From Macropodus opercularis (Eukaryota > Chordata > Actinopteri > Anabantiformes > Osphronemidae), in assembly GCA_030770545.1 (NCBI GenBank), contig CM061090.1, forward strand, positions 8,697,501-8,761,500: a DNA stretch of 64,000 bases. The letters are read 5' to 3'. The first letter of the stretch is position 1. Every line of letters starts with the position of its first letter. Below the pieces are notes generated by a model that did no database searches, had not been told where the DNA came from, and worked only from the letters and a program-made list of their open reading frames with translations. Positions 38,201 through 52,544 of this stretch are shown here, one piece after another. The translations under genes were made by a program, and so were the position numbers.

Positions 38201-41200
38201 CGCTAGATCCCTTAAATGAACACGGCAGCAGACGTCCAGTGTGATAATGATGCTTGGCGCAGAGCAGAGACGTTTCAGCTGGAGGGTCTGCACAGTGTCT
38301 GTCTCTGCTGTCTGCGCTTCCTGACGTCAGCCAGGCAGCTGCTGGTTGGGAGCACGGTGCTGTTCTGTGGGTCTAGTCTGTCTTATTTAAACTGTAGACT
38401 TAGTAAAAGTATGCATGCGAGCAGGACTCTTCAGTTTTACGTCAGTACCGAGAGGAGGAAGTCTGGCACACTCAGAATATTTTTTCAGCGGTGGTGCAGA
38501 TGGCTTTTTGTGTTTGCTCTCCACTACCTGGTCTCTCCACCATCCCTCTCTTCATCTCTCCATCTCCTCTGCTTCCTGGCTCTCTCCCTCTCTCTCCCTC
38601 ACTCCTTCTTTTCCTTTCACACTCTATAGTACCACTATTTATTCCCAGTCCCCAGTGCCCCTTCCTCTCTCTACCCTCTTCCTCTCTGTTTCTCCCCCCT
38701 GTGGAGTTTCTCTTGTGTGATCCGGTGCTATGCTAAATAGCTTCTAAAACTACACACACACACTGAGTCAGTGAACCGCTAACAAATGCAATATGAAGGT
38801 GCATCAAAACAAGCTGTGACCTAGCTGACCTTGATAAAGCAGCCAAGTATGGAAGGAAGGGAGAAAATACAGACTAGGAAAAGGAACTGCTTAATACTTT
38901 TTTCTAGTTCATCGACGCCACTTTCCCTCTCATTGCCAACCGTTCTGCTTTTCTGTTTTGGAATCTCTTTGTGTGTGAAAGGATCATGGAGGCTGCTGGT
39001 CACAGGTCAGAGAGTGTGTCCTGTTTGAGTCAGTGTCTGGTGAGCACCACCGGAGTGAAGCCTCTAAAATAAATACAGAGCCTTGTGGTGAGCGAGGTGC
39101 GACTGCGTGTGACACGCAGTAGTGATTGTAACTGGGCTGTATAATGCAGGAAGAGCCAGTTATTTTGGTAACGTGAGAGTCACTTCTGTCTCGCTAACAA
39201 CACGTCCATTGTTCTTTACACTGAGTCTGAGAGAAGAGCAGCAGAGAACCAGTACGGACAGAGAGGTGCTGAGAGCTGCTTCACCCACTCGGGGTGAGCT
39301 GCTCTGGGACACTCACGGCTCTGTGGACCTGCTTTTTGCTTTATGTTACTTTGTTATTCGGTCTTACTAAACACAGAGTCACAGGGAGTAATGAAGGCCG
39401 TCGGCATTTTGGTCCCCTCACACACACACACACACACCCTCAGGGTTCGCTGGTTGCCATGGGTTAAATGCTGGCTGTTTTGATCCGTGGTCTCTGTCAG
39501 TGGCCAGGCTTGGCTCAGCACACTGGCCACTTTGTGCTGCTGCTGAACAGATCCACGGTCCCAGATATTATGAGCACAATGTGCAATACGAGGAGAGCAT
39601 GCAGTGAAGATGTTTGGTTGTCAGGGAGCGTATCTATACCGGAGCTTTCTGCACGTTCAGCACCTCGTTGCTGCGTTATAATTATTCAATACTGGCTCTA
39701 TTGATGCCATTGATTGTGCTTTCTAACTCAGTTTGCATGGTTGACTTTGAGTTAATAGCTAATAGCTAATCTGCTAACAACTGTATTGAATCACTGGTGG
39801 CAACACAGTAATCTGCAGCTTCAGTGTTTGAAGGTCGTCGCACATTTGATTTGCAGCAGTTCGAGGTGGCGTGTTTTTTCCATAACTCCGTTCCTTTCTC
39901 TAACCGTTGTGTACACTAGCATGACGGAAAGAATTCAGTGAACTTTATCTGGATAGACTCTGGTAATAGTTGGGATTTCTAAGATGACATGTGATGAAAA
40001 CAAGTGCAACAAATGTGGTCGACGGCAGCAGACGTTCATCAGGACCTTTATCTGTGTGATTACAGGCTTAGGCTGTGGCATCTTGAATGTGTGGGTCACC
40101 TGATATGTGCGCGCTTGTGCGTCTGTGGCCTCCGCAGCTGGTTGCGTGGTCGGAAAATATTTGAGACCAGATGGGAGGTAAACCTCTACGGTTCCTTCTT
40201 GTGCTAAATGAGACATATGCAGGACGGGTGTGCGCCGTGTTTCCCCTCGTTTTGGTTCCATCGTCCGGGGTCTCTGTGTGTTTGTGCCGACAACATCAGT
40301 GCTTCATCTACTCCTCTTCCTTCCCCCTCTTCTCTCAGCCGTCCAGGCCAGCAGCTAATTGGTGCATAGATTATTGATTAGCTCTCCCTTCCCTATTAAC
40401 CTCTATTACTGTGTGTTTCACTGATGGCCAATCTACCATCAGGCTGCTTAGACCCTGTTCTCTGACCCAAATCATTTCCTTTTCTGTTTTCTCTCCATTC
40501 TTATCACTGGTTTTTATCTGGTTTCTACTATCCATCCCTGCTCTCTTCCCTTTGTCTCCTGGGTCGTTTATGTTTACTCCTGCTATCTCTCTGTACACGC
40601 ATCCATTAAGGAAGGATGGAGTAAAAGCACAAAGGAAGCGTTATGGTGGAGAGCTGTAGGGGTATCATGGCTACCATGATCTGCAACAGACACGGATTAT
40701 TTATTAAACCTCTGTGTGCTCAAATTAGATCACTCATTTCCTACACATAACGCCTTGGTCATCTGTTATCGTAGGAAACCTTACAACCACCATGACAACC
40801 AGGAAGAGGTCAGTTAAACATAGACTATATTAACAAAAGTACTGCTCGCCTGCCCTGACTCGCATATAAACTTAAGTGACATCTCATTCCTAATCTATAG
40901 GGATCAACATGACGTCGTCCACCCTCTGCAGCTAGAACTGCTTCAACTTTTCTTTGAAGGTTGTCCACCAGGTTTAGGAGAGTGTTTATTCTTGACCATT
41001 CCTCCAGAAGCGCATTCGTGAGGTCACACACTGATGTTGGATCAGCGAGCGAACATAGTGTAGGTTTGGAAAGTTTTTTTTAATGGTGGTCAAGTGTTCG
41101 GAGAAACTTTGTATCAGCAGTTTCACATGTGCATGGTCTGTGTGTGGGGGTGGGGTGTGAGCGTGTGTGTGTGGACGTTGCCACCACATGAAGATGTTCT

Positions 41201-44200
41201 CTAGAACTGTGTACTTCCTGCTGGTTTAAACAGAAGTGTGTGGCATCTCTGTGGTCGTGTCTGCAGCAGATAAAGATTATGTTATGTAGCTTTTCCAGTT
41301 AAGCATGGTTGTGCAGCAGTGTAGTGCTCAGTGCATGGTGCTGTAGCACATGTTTGCATGGGTCTGAGCCCCAGTGCCACACTGCGCTTGGCTTTGGGAT
41401 ACGCTGTAGAAATGCACACCAGGTAAAAAGCATCTGTGTGTATTTATGAGCGCGGGTCGATGCTCGGATGTTTGAGTCTCGAAACGCACAAGCGGGTTAA
41501 TCTCACAACATTTAGCTTTTGACCTCTCTCTCCTGTCCGTTTAAACCGTTCGTCAGTTTTCCGACCACTCCACACACATCGGTAACAAGGGGTCTTGAAC
41601 CACAAATGACGTTCTTTTTAATATATTCTTCCACAGGAAAGTCACAGGTTGAGTCATCTGTCTCAGTGGCCTTTTTAAACCAGCGCTTACACCACCATTG
41701 CACAGGAAAAGCTCAAATTAAATGTATAGCAGTTGATTATAGACTTGTTCATTGTGGTTCATCACACAACTGATGAAATGAAAGTCAACCATGACAAAAG
41801 GATTCATTTAAGAAAGTATATACACTCAGTTAAAGCAGAGCATTATTTGGACTAAAGGAAAAAAGTTAGTGGAAAGGAAATGATTGTAATTGAAGGTAGA
41901 ATTGTACTGTATCTTGTTAAACTCACTCATCTTCTGAACCACTTCATCCTTGTTAGGGTTGTAGGTTGTTGGAGCCCATCAACGTGAGCGAGAGGCAGTG
42001 CTAACCTCTACCCCTGTGCCTTGTTCTTTACTCTAGTTATATTTTTTAGTGATTCAGAAATGTGACATAACAACATCACTGTGAGCATTTGCCTTTAGAT
42101 GTCAGTGCTGTTCATATTCTGAGCCTCCATTCATCCGATATGTAAGCAATAAAGACTTAAAGGCCTTTTTAATTGTTTGAATTAAATTCATAATTGATTT
42201 GCACTAATATATTCTATGTTTGTATTACGTAACCGGATGACTTTATCTTGCAGTCAGACTGTACTGACTGTTGGATAAAATTGTGTCGACTCAATGACTC
42301 ATTCATACATTAAGTGTCTCACATTCCCTCACTTGGCTTTATGTAAACACACCCCCTGTGAAGCCTGGTGAATGCTGCAGGCACCCGCTTCCAACCCAAA
42401 CACATACACACATGCACACGCGCACATGCTAATCCTGCAGGGCATGGGCGAATTTAGGGCAAGCCTGATTAGTAGTGCTACTGCTTATCACCCAGCACCA
42501 GGGAGAGATAGAGAGAGGGGAGGCTGGGGGTGGGAGCCAAACTGGGGATGAGCAAAGAGGTAGTGGGAGGTTGGAAACTGGGAGAAGGGATGAGAGGACT
42601 GGAGGTACAGCAATGTGGAAACACACATATTCCATGCAAATCAGCCTAATATGAACAAACAGCAAAGCATAAAATAGGAAATAAACTAATTATAAAAATA
42701 AAACACTGAAGCAGGGAGATATTAGAACAACAAGTGACCTTGGGCCTCCTGCTTCTCCTCTTCCTCCTCCTTAGCCCTTCTCTTCATCTTTACGTCTCTC
42801 TGTGTCCTTGTATCATTTACTTTCTGATGCTCCATTTCCTTCCTCCTGCACCTTCTTCAATCTTCCCCTTTCCTGCTTTCTCAGCCTTTTTTCTTTATGC
42901 TTGGTAATCTTCCTGGTCCCTCTGGACTTAGACTGGTGTGTGTGTGTGTCTGTGTGTGTGTAGCTGCTTCAAGTGAAGCAGAACCAAAGGAGAGGCCTGT
43001 GTTGTGTTGTTGATGTCCCTACCTCTGACTGGGAGGAAGGGTGGCCTGATGTGTCATTATCAGAGTCCTTAACGTGGCAGTGCATCGTCTCCTGTATCTC
43101 CTACATTTTCCCACTATGTGTTGCTCAGTCAGTCCCAACCGTCTACCACGTGACTTTAATTAAAAACCACCTTCACTGGTGTTAAATGTAACCTTTAAGC
43201 CCTTAATTCACGTTTGAAGGTCCCAAACATTTAATGGTTTCTCCGCACACTGTTTTTTCGGGTGTGAAATCAGAGCAGTCACGCTTGCCGACAGTCCGCT
43301 CTGATAGGACAAACTGGTGTTTCATTTAGATGCTCATTTCAGAGTCAAAATTGGTTTTATATTTTATTAACGTGACCATAAAGGCCTCACAAGCTATTAC
43401 ATTTGACTTGATGAAATTTGCAGACACACTGGAACACAGGCAGAACAGTGCTGTGACTTGAATACACTCACCTCAAAGGGTAATGATGCTGGTATGAGAA
43501 TTGATAAAGCTAATGATTATACGTTTTTTAGTTGACATATTATATTGCACTACATACTGTACATCTTCCTCCTATTGAGACATGATTGCTCTTGACGAAG
43601 GTCTTCCTGTGTGACGTATGCCGTGGACGATGTCTGCTGCTCGTGTCGTATAATTCTGAGTAAATGAACCAAACCACAGCTGCAAACACTTCAGAGGACT
43701 CAGCCGTTGTTGTGTGACCATACAGAAGCAAAACGATGCACAGCTTTGATCCCTCGAAGGCTCGTTTATTGACAGAATGAAGCCCGAACTGGCCACTGCC
43801 ATTACAAGAGCACGTTTGTTCACTCTTTGTCACCCAGACACGCACACATGCACTGAATGTTTCATCAGTGCAAGATCAGTGAACAACATGTTGTGTAGAC
43901 AGTATAGATGAGATGTTTTGTCTTGTCACACAAGCCAACTGTCTTTCATTTTGTGTTTTCATTTACTTTGATGGTGCACATTTGCTGTTGTGCCTCCTCC
44001 TTCTCTCTCATACTTTAAGACAGTAGACACAGCTCTTGACATTGATAGGCCCAAATAGTCGACTTCTGCCATCAATCACAGCAAAAACAGCGAAGCACTT
44101 AGACACAGTAAGTTCAGTGTTTGTTTGCATTGTCTGGAGGCTGGAAGAGACACTGTATTTATGTTGTTGTAAATCACACTCGGCTGAAGCTACCGTCCAT

Positions 44201-45967
44201 AATATCCTTCCTATACTATACCCTGTGCAACATAAGGAGTCAGTGGAGCTCATTTTTATTTAGCAAGGAGCAATATGAACAAACACTGACAAACACAAAC
44301 CGCTCATTACCCTCACAGCTTAACATGTCACATCTGATGTTGTCCAAGGATAAGTAAACCCCATTTCTTGTCATCATAAATTTCACAGGAGCTCAAAACG
44401 TGGAAGTGTTCAAATCCTCACGTCACAGTGGGGTTTCTATAAGAGTTGTTGCCCTCAGCGAGGATGTGTTTGTGTAACATGAAACAGCCAAAAATAACAG
44501 CACAGGTGAAAAATATGCCGTTATTAAACAAACCATATTTCATCTTTACAGCTGCCTATACACCGAGTGGAGGGTTGTCTCGCTCTGGATGACAGTTGTC
44601 TGCTGTCGCTCATCGTAATGCGTGCTGAGGTCTTAGCAAGGAGCTGGGGAGCCTGCTAATGGCTGCATCCCTATTGGTGTATTCCTTTAACCTGTGGAGT
44701 GCGTCTGCCTTCCACTGCTGCTGAACAATCCAGAGGAAACTGCAGCTAGAAGACGGCATTGAGTGGCTGACAGCGCTGTGAGGTTGTGGGAGTGAGTGGC
44801 CCGTGCAGCTGTGTCCTGTCGCACCACCGGGGGAGAGACAGACTGTGTGTGTGTCTGTGTGTGTGCGCCTCTCTGCATCGCTTCTCTCCATCCCGTCAGT
44901 TTTGACTGACAGATGAACAAGGGAGGTGTATAATTTATCACTTCCTGGTTGGTCCAGTCCCACAATGCCCTGCAGCCAGAGACCAGCGTTGGTCCCCTCA
45001 GAGCAGAAGCCAGTTTATTAAACCCGTAATGGACATGCCACACACACGGACACACACACACTCAGACTCTGTCGCGTTCTCTCCCTGGCTGCCTCTCAGT
45101 CATGTTTAATGTATAATGAATGAATGATTCATGGCAGGGGAGAGGGTTTTGTATTTTAGGACTACTTATTCATTTATACTCACACCAGTCGCTTCCTCAT
45201 ATTAAACCCTGGATGGGATTTTTTTTATTTCAGCATCTGTAAGGTCGCCAGGTTTACTAGACCCATTACTGGAATTATTTCTAGTGTGCAGTTCCTCGCT
45301 TCCTGGTTAATCCTGTATTTCCCAGTGTTATGTCAGCGCATTTAGCAAACTATTTAGTTAGTGTTGCTATATTTTTAATACGTATTTAGACAATACTGAA
45401 TTGAAAGCGTTGGCAGGGATGTAAGAGAGATTCAAAGCTGCTCTAATCAATATTCTTACATTAATTATTAAGCTGCTATGTAGAGTGAACAGTGTGAGGT
45501 GCTGCTTGGAGTAATAGCTGTGAAAATATTGTCCTTTTCCACCACCTTCACGAATCCCTCATGGGCTCGTGAGTGGACACGCAGAGACGCCCATGCGGAG
45601 GTGATATTTGATACGTGGTGAGCTGTTGGCTCCTGCTGGCTTCTACCCACCAGAGTATTCAGAAGGTGCTTCCAAAAGCAGCTAAACATACCATCGAGGC
45701 GATGAAAGACAAAGAAAACATGCCGTGTTCTTTCCCTTCTGGAGCATCGCGACTGCGTTTCTTTAAGGGTGTGAATGTGGATGTGTGTGAGGAGGGCAGA
45801 TGGTGTAGCTCTAGGAGTCATCGCTCTACATTAGGGTGCACAGCAGGTGGTGGCACTGAGTGTGTGCGTTGCCGTATCCTACACGGCTGACGAGGGCCAG
45901 TTTACAAGGACATCTCTGCAAACCTTGCCTTTGGCCTGTGTCACTAAAGCTCATGTCTGCTCTGCTG

Positions 45968-46016
<49 letters not shown>

Positions 46017-49000
46017 AGTGAGAGGAAACAGGCTGTAAAGTGAGTTTGAAGAAGTGATGCTGCAGGCTCTGATGAAGGGACACGTGTGAGAGAGCAGACG
46101 AAGGGAATTCACGAAAGGGACAAATATATGACAAGAAGACAGAAGGAATGAGAGTGAGGGGCCTCTAATGCTTTGTTGCTCCTTCAACTCTCATTTGAAG
46201 TCACTTTTGATGGACAGATTGAGGAGGAAACTGTTTATTTTATTAGCTTGGGGTGTAAAGAACCTCACAGATACACATGTTATATTAGCAAATATGCAAC
46301 GGTCTACTATTCCCCTCTTCACATTGGCTGAGTTTCAGGAAGTGGACGCCCTCCACGAGCAAATCGCAGCCTGGCTCACTATTTGACCGCTTGGAGGCTT
46401 TTAGCCGAGCAGATGGCTCCTTAGTGAATGAGAAATGACGTTCATGTGAAATGTTAAGGCAAACAGACGCAGGCAGACTGGATGGAGGCAGGGAGAAAGA
46501 AAAAAGCCTGTGATTCAGTTACAGGCAGATGTCAGTGTGTTGGGATCCTTTTTTTTCTTCTCACAGAATGACACAGACGAGCTGTAAGTGGAAAACCATG
46601 TCAGCGCAGAGTGCCACTTATCAGAATACCCTGACACAGTCCCATCCGCTCTAACAGCAGCACAGGGTGATTGTACAAGTTTAAATCTTTTAGTTGGCAG
46701 CTGCCAAGCCGGGGGTCATGTTCCTTAAAATTTCTTTTGTGGTCTCCGAAGGATTTTTCCCCAAAATATGTTGTTTCATAATAATTTGACGAAGCTATAA
46801 ATTTTTATCATTATAAAACTTTTCAAATGATCCTAATGAAAGTTGTTTGCTTGTCATCAAACATCTGCTCGTTTTTTCACACGCTCTCATAATAGCATGT
46901 CTCATTGTCTTTCCCACCTGTGCAGAATAATACAGGGTGTGTATGTGTTCGCTTGTCTTTCATCATAACTTTGCTTTCGCTCTTTATGAAGAGCGATGCT
47001 GTTTGTCTTGTTCCGTAGTTAGGAGATGTTTGCTGTGTGCTGCATGGTGGGCCAGTGAAGTGCGTGTTGTTTATAGCGATGTCACATGATAAGGCTACTT
47101 ACTGGATAAGATAAAGATTAAATATGGGGGTAAGTAACCACTGAAACAGCGGCTGCCTGACCCACATTCATATTCACGTGTGGCCCTGAGAGCTCAACGT
47201 GTCAAAAGGGCCTTTAAACGAAACACTTTAGATTTTCTGAACCAGGTTGACAAAGATCGTTGTTAATGGAACCTCAGTAAAACAGTCACACACACACACA
47301 CACACACACACACCCACACACACACTGTGAGTTCACAGCTGTGTTCTCTTTCCTCCCAGCAGCTGGGGCAGACACATATGTTTTGTCTTGTACTGGAGGT
47401 GAAATGACTTGATGATCACCAAAAGCTGGGATGGAATTCAAAGAGATTAAATATAGTATATAGAGACTACACATCATGTATTATGTAGATGTATTATGAA
47501 AGATTTATCCCACTATATACATATCATCACTTGTTCTGTTGCTCCTCAACAGTGGATGTAGCTCTGACTTTCAGTATAGAGGAGAACAATACTGAAGGAT
47601 GTCTCAGAGTAATGGAGACACTAGACAATAGACAAAGAAAGAAATGGGTGTGATTGTAAAGACAACATGTCAAAATTGAGGCAGGGTGAAACAAGGGTTA
47701 CTCCCCTGTCTCACCCGCTGCTCCCTCTATCATTTCTTCTTCTCTCTAAACTCTCGTTCAGGTTTGATATGTTGTATCGTAGCTTTTGTTGTTGCACTTA
47801 ATGGCAGATGGAGGTAAATACATTTTGTCTTCAGTTTTCTCTCTGCTTCAGTTTCTTCCATTTCTCAGACGGCTTCTTTTGTGGAGTCTCTCTTGCATCT
47901 TTGATTGGCAGCAGCTCTAACTTGTCTTTTTGAAATGTAAAAATATTTCCTCTCTCTTCTCTTTACTCTCCACAGTTCTGGATCCAGAGACGTTTGGGGG
48001 TGTGGCCAACTTCAGCACCTTCTTACTGGACAGGTCGTCAGGCATGTTGTTACTGGGTGCCAGAGACGCCATATTATCTATGGACGCCGGCGACCTGGAC
48101 AAACCACCACGCAAGGTAAGAAGACCAACACTGTGTGTGACAGACATGAAATGGTCATATCAGATTTAATTACATCACCTGGTGATTCTGAATGTTAAGT
48201 TTACTGTAGATACGTCTGCTGTTGACCAGTGAGTCAAAAACACTGGTGCTGTAATGATCATTTGACTCATACAGTTTTCTCTGCGTCTGCTTTCACCTGC
48301 TCTAGATTGTTTGGGATGTGCCGAAAGAAAAGAGAAGGTCCTGTGTGGCCAAAGGAAAGACAGAGGTGAGAACTTCAGAGGGAGAAAGCGTGTGTGTCTG
48401 TGTGTGTGTGTGTATACAGTCATGCTGGACTTCTCATTAAAACAGTAGGTCACAGTAGAATTACCTGTTGAGTCATTCGTAGGAAGCGACAGTTTACTGG
48501 AAACTATCAGACTGAAACAGCTTCAGAACCAAAATCAGGGTCTGGATTTAGTCCAATCAACAAGCCAGACATCGTCATGTCTTCAGTCCAGAATAATTAG
48601 GTCAGGTCAGAAGACAAACAAAGCCAAGAGACGGTCAGGTTTTAGAGGGAAGACAAATTGGACCTGTTTTATACAGTCATCAACAAGAGTGAGGTGAGGT
48701 TAGTAGAAAACACTGATTATAAGATTACATGGGCAAGAGGATTAAGAAGGAGGAGGGAAGGAAACAGGAAGGAAGAGAACAATAGGGAGGGCTGATAGAA
48801 GACAGAGAGAAAGGGAAGAGAAGAGCTGAAAAACAAAATCATGACAGGTTTGTCAGGTTTGTCTGCTGTTATAGGATGTTATAATAAAACAGCTGACAGT
48901 TCACTGGAAGTGGTCCTTGCCTTCATCAGACACAATAAACATCTGAGCTTTTGACCAAACCTCAACTTGACTGATAGCAGGATCTGGTGGATTAAACAAT

Positions 49001-52000
49001 CTGCTTGTAAAAAATATGTCATTATTAATGGGTTAATAATTCTACATTCACTGGTTTGGTCTTTATTGTTTTTTTTATTAGCTGTTGAAGCCTGTACGAA
49101 ATGTGAAGGGTGGAGCACACAAAGCCACGATACGCAGCGTTTTGGACCATATGTCCACATTTTTAAAAACATGAAACTGTGCGTTTACACCAGAACTTGG
49201 TGGACAGTTACTTCTCTACGTGCATGTTCTAAATCAAATTTAGTCTCTTTAGGCCAAGCCCAAATAATATACGTTTGTCAACATTTAAGCAGAAACTCTT
49301 TGCCTGCTTCTTTACTCGTCTGGAGGATTTATATGTTAGCCACCAGGGGACAGTCTAGACCGAAATACCTGTAAAAAGGAGTGTCTACGTCACAAACAGA
49401 AGCCATAGGGACAGAGATTAATCATTTCTAAACCGGGGGGGTTGTGTATCTAGTCATCCCCGGGGGCTGGTTTGTCTGAAAACATGAGGATGGCGTAGGC
49501 ACGTTTAGCAGGTGTATGTGTCCGTGTGTCACATGTGGAAAAATCGATGCAGTATGCACACATTTGAATTTCCCCGTAGTTGGTACAGACGAGCTCTCAG
49601 GAAGCGTCACTTGGCCTGAAAGCTTTTTTGGTGTTTTGGTGGGTGAGACATTTATTTCCACTGAAGCCACTGAAGCTTATAACATGAAAATAATTACACC
49701 CAATTAGAGTCAAGAATAGAACTGTACCAAATAGAATAGAGCTGTGCAGTCCATGCCACATTGTGAATGAAGCTCATTAGGATGAATGAGGTTCACTGGG
49801 CCAATGAAGAAGCTAATCCAAAGCTGATCCCATTGTTACCGGCCTGAGCTCACGTCTTGTCTCTCTGGTCGCCTCACGTGGAGCTGAACCACCGCGAGGA
49901 TCGGTGGATTTGGATCAGGAGGTGACTCCAGCCTGGAGCTCCTCCAGGATGGCACACAAAGATGAACATGCACTCACAGAGACGCTCACGCTTACTAACG
50001 CGACTGCGTCATGGTTTCATGGTAACTGGGGAGAGATATTCTTCCATAACAGCTGTGGAAGGAGTGTGTCCTTAAAGAGAGAAGTGTTTTTATAGCCATA
50101 ACTGTTTGTGTAATATTTACTGAAGGTGGTCTCAGGTGACCTAGCTGTGTTAAACTACTGTATGTGTGCGTGTGTCAGTTTTACTGAAGTTCCAAAACAA
50201 CCTTTATCAAAGTGTTTCGATGGCTCTTTTGACACGTTGAGCTGTCAGGGCCACACGTACAATATGAATGTAGGTCAGGCAGCCGCAGCAACATCAGTGT
50301 GTATGAAAATGAACACGCGGTTATATATTTAATCTTTATCTCTTCCTTTGCTTTATCATGTGACATCGCTATAAACAACACGCACTTCACTGACCCACCA
50401 TGCAGCACACAGCAAACATCTCATAACTACGGAACAAGACAAACAGCGTCGCTCTTCATAAAGGGCTTCGTTCATTAGGTTAATATGTTAATAATATATG
50501 CGCAAACAAAGAAGCATGAAAGACAAGCGAACACATGCACACACCCTGTATTATTCTGCACAGGTGGGAAAGACAATGAGACGCTATTATGGGAGCGTGT
50601 GAAAAAAGGGAGCAGATGTTTGATGGCAAGCAAACAAGTTTTATTAGGATCATTTGAAAAGTTTTATAATGATAAGAATATGAACAGAAGCAGCATCATT
50701 ATATTGAGGAATGTGTGATAATTATGTAGGTGAGTGACATCTATTAGTAATTTTATTTGTATTGAATTACATAGCTACTGTCTTAGTCTTATATTTATAG
50801 TTACAGTATGTGTTTATTGCTGAATGCCCCAAACGAAGACATACAAATAAAACCTAAAGCTTTATTCTAAATGTGAAAACGCTTTGTTTCTGGGTGTCTG
50901 TCTCCCCCTGCAGGTCGACTGTTACAACTACATCCGCCTGCTTGAGTTCTTAGGAGACGGACGCGTGTACGTGTGTGGCACCTACGCGTTTGACCCCCAG
51001 TGTGCCTTCCTGGTTCGTATCTGTGTTCGCTTCGTTTGTTCTTAGGTTGTGTGTGAGGATCTGTGTGCGTTTGCTCCTGCTGCACAGTACGTGCACAAAA
51101 AGATGCAAATGAATGTGACGCGCTCTCAGACTCGATCACAGCCAAAGCACCAAAGGGACAGAAAGAAACACACACGAGGCCATCATCCTACTTCAGTGTA
51201 TTCACATTTAAACATTTTAGTCTTTTGCAGACGTCAGTCATACGTGTTTACTCCGTAATTATCGTTTGGTACCAGTCAAGCAACAAAAGCTTTTAGAAGC
51301 TTTGTGACATTTTCCTGCAGGTTCTCTGTGCACTCTGAGCCATAAAATGACATCTTAAGACGTGTGACTAACCATAAAATGAAATTAAAGTGTCAGATTA
51401 AAAGCAGTGTATTTCACTGTAATGAAATGAGAAAATAAAGCGACATCATTTGCTGCTGTGCTGCTGTGTCCTCCCTGCAGTGGTCAGATGTGTACTCAGG
51501 TTAACTGGTGACTCTAAATAGCCTGCAGACGTGAGTGGTTTCTATTTGTCGGCCCTGTGTTGACCTGGGATTGTCTTCAGCGCTACACAGCCCTTAACAG
51601 GAAAATAGATGGATGCATGTTAATTGATATTAAATATCAAGCGACTCCTTGTTGCCTTTGTAGTTTAAAGCTGTGCTTCTATTTGTCTTACTGCAGGAGC
51701 TCTCGTCCTTCACCCTGGAAAAAGCTGAGGATGGAGGAGTGAAGATGGAGACGGGCAAGGGCAAGTGCCCGTTTGAGCCCAGTCAGCATTACACGGCTGT
51801 TATGGCAGGTTAGTTGATTAATGGGTTGTTTGTTTGATGCTTTGTTGTCTGGACTGGTCACGACTGTCAAACCTCTTCACACACTCAGCAGAACAGAAGC
51901 AAATGCCTTTTCACACAAAATGCCTTCAGTGGTGACTACAGACTGTTACAAGATGACTCTTTGACCAGACTGACCGAAGAAACACGAATTTTCACCACTA

Positions 52001-52510
52001 GAGGGCGACACATACATTTTATTCCCATACTCGGGACTCACTCACTAAGAGCCTATGGCCTCACACGACAGACAGACAAGAGCACGATAGACATGCAATG
52101 TTCATATATTAATAAACACAAGATTAACACTAAGACAAACAAGAGTCAAGTTCATCCAACAGTATATTAATATACATTAATAAACTGGAACTGGCAGCTA
52201 TGCAGGAAGACTCATTACCAAAGAACTAAAGAGATTTCACACAGAAACACGAGTAAACCTACAGACCGACAGACAGATGAACTGCACACAGACCCGCTTA
52301 CTGACAGATAAACAGACTGACAGAAGTAACAGGTGCAGGCCGGTCTGCTGTACGCAGTTCTTCACCTGGTTCATCTGTCTCCTGGGGCCAGACTACAAAA
52401 CCCACGAACCTTCTTACTCACCACATAACTACACTTATATTTCACATCTACTGACATGTTTGTTATATACTCATAGTTTTGTGTTGTAATGCTCTCTGTT
52501 CGTACTTTCT

Positions 52511-52544
<34 letters not shown>

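Larger units (their letters stand above)
19771..47975 (+). other. sema4f intron 1 (28.2 kb)
   Basis: The long first intron separates the signal-peptide exon from the sema domain, as is usual for semaphorins. It holds microsatellites, SINE pieces, G-rich and motif-cluster regions and the left inverted-repeat arm. I found no nested gene; open frames such as those near 23315, 32654 and 36053 have no recognisable protein features. Confidence 0.75.

Noticed and set aside
41325..41420. tRNA/SINE-head-like sequence around TAGTGCTCAGTGC and GGGTCTGAGCCCC
   Set aside because: Boxes are loosely matched and no SINE body or tail follows.
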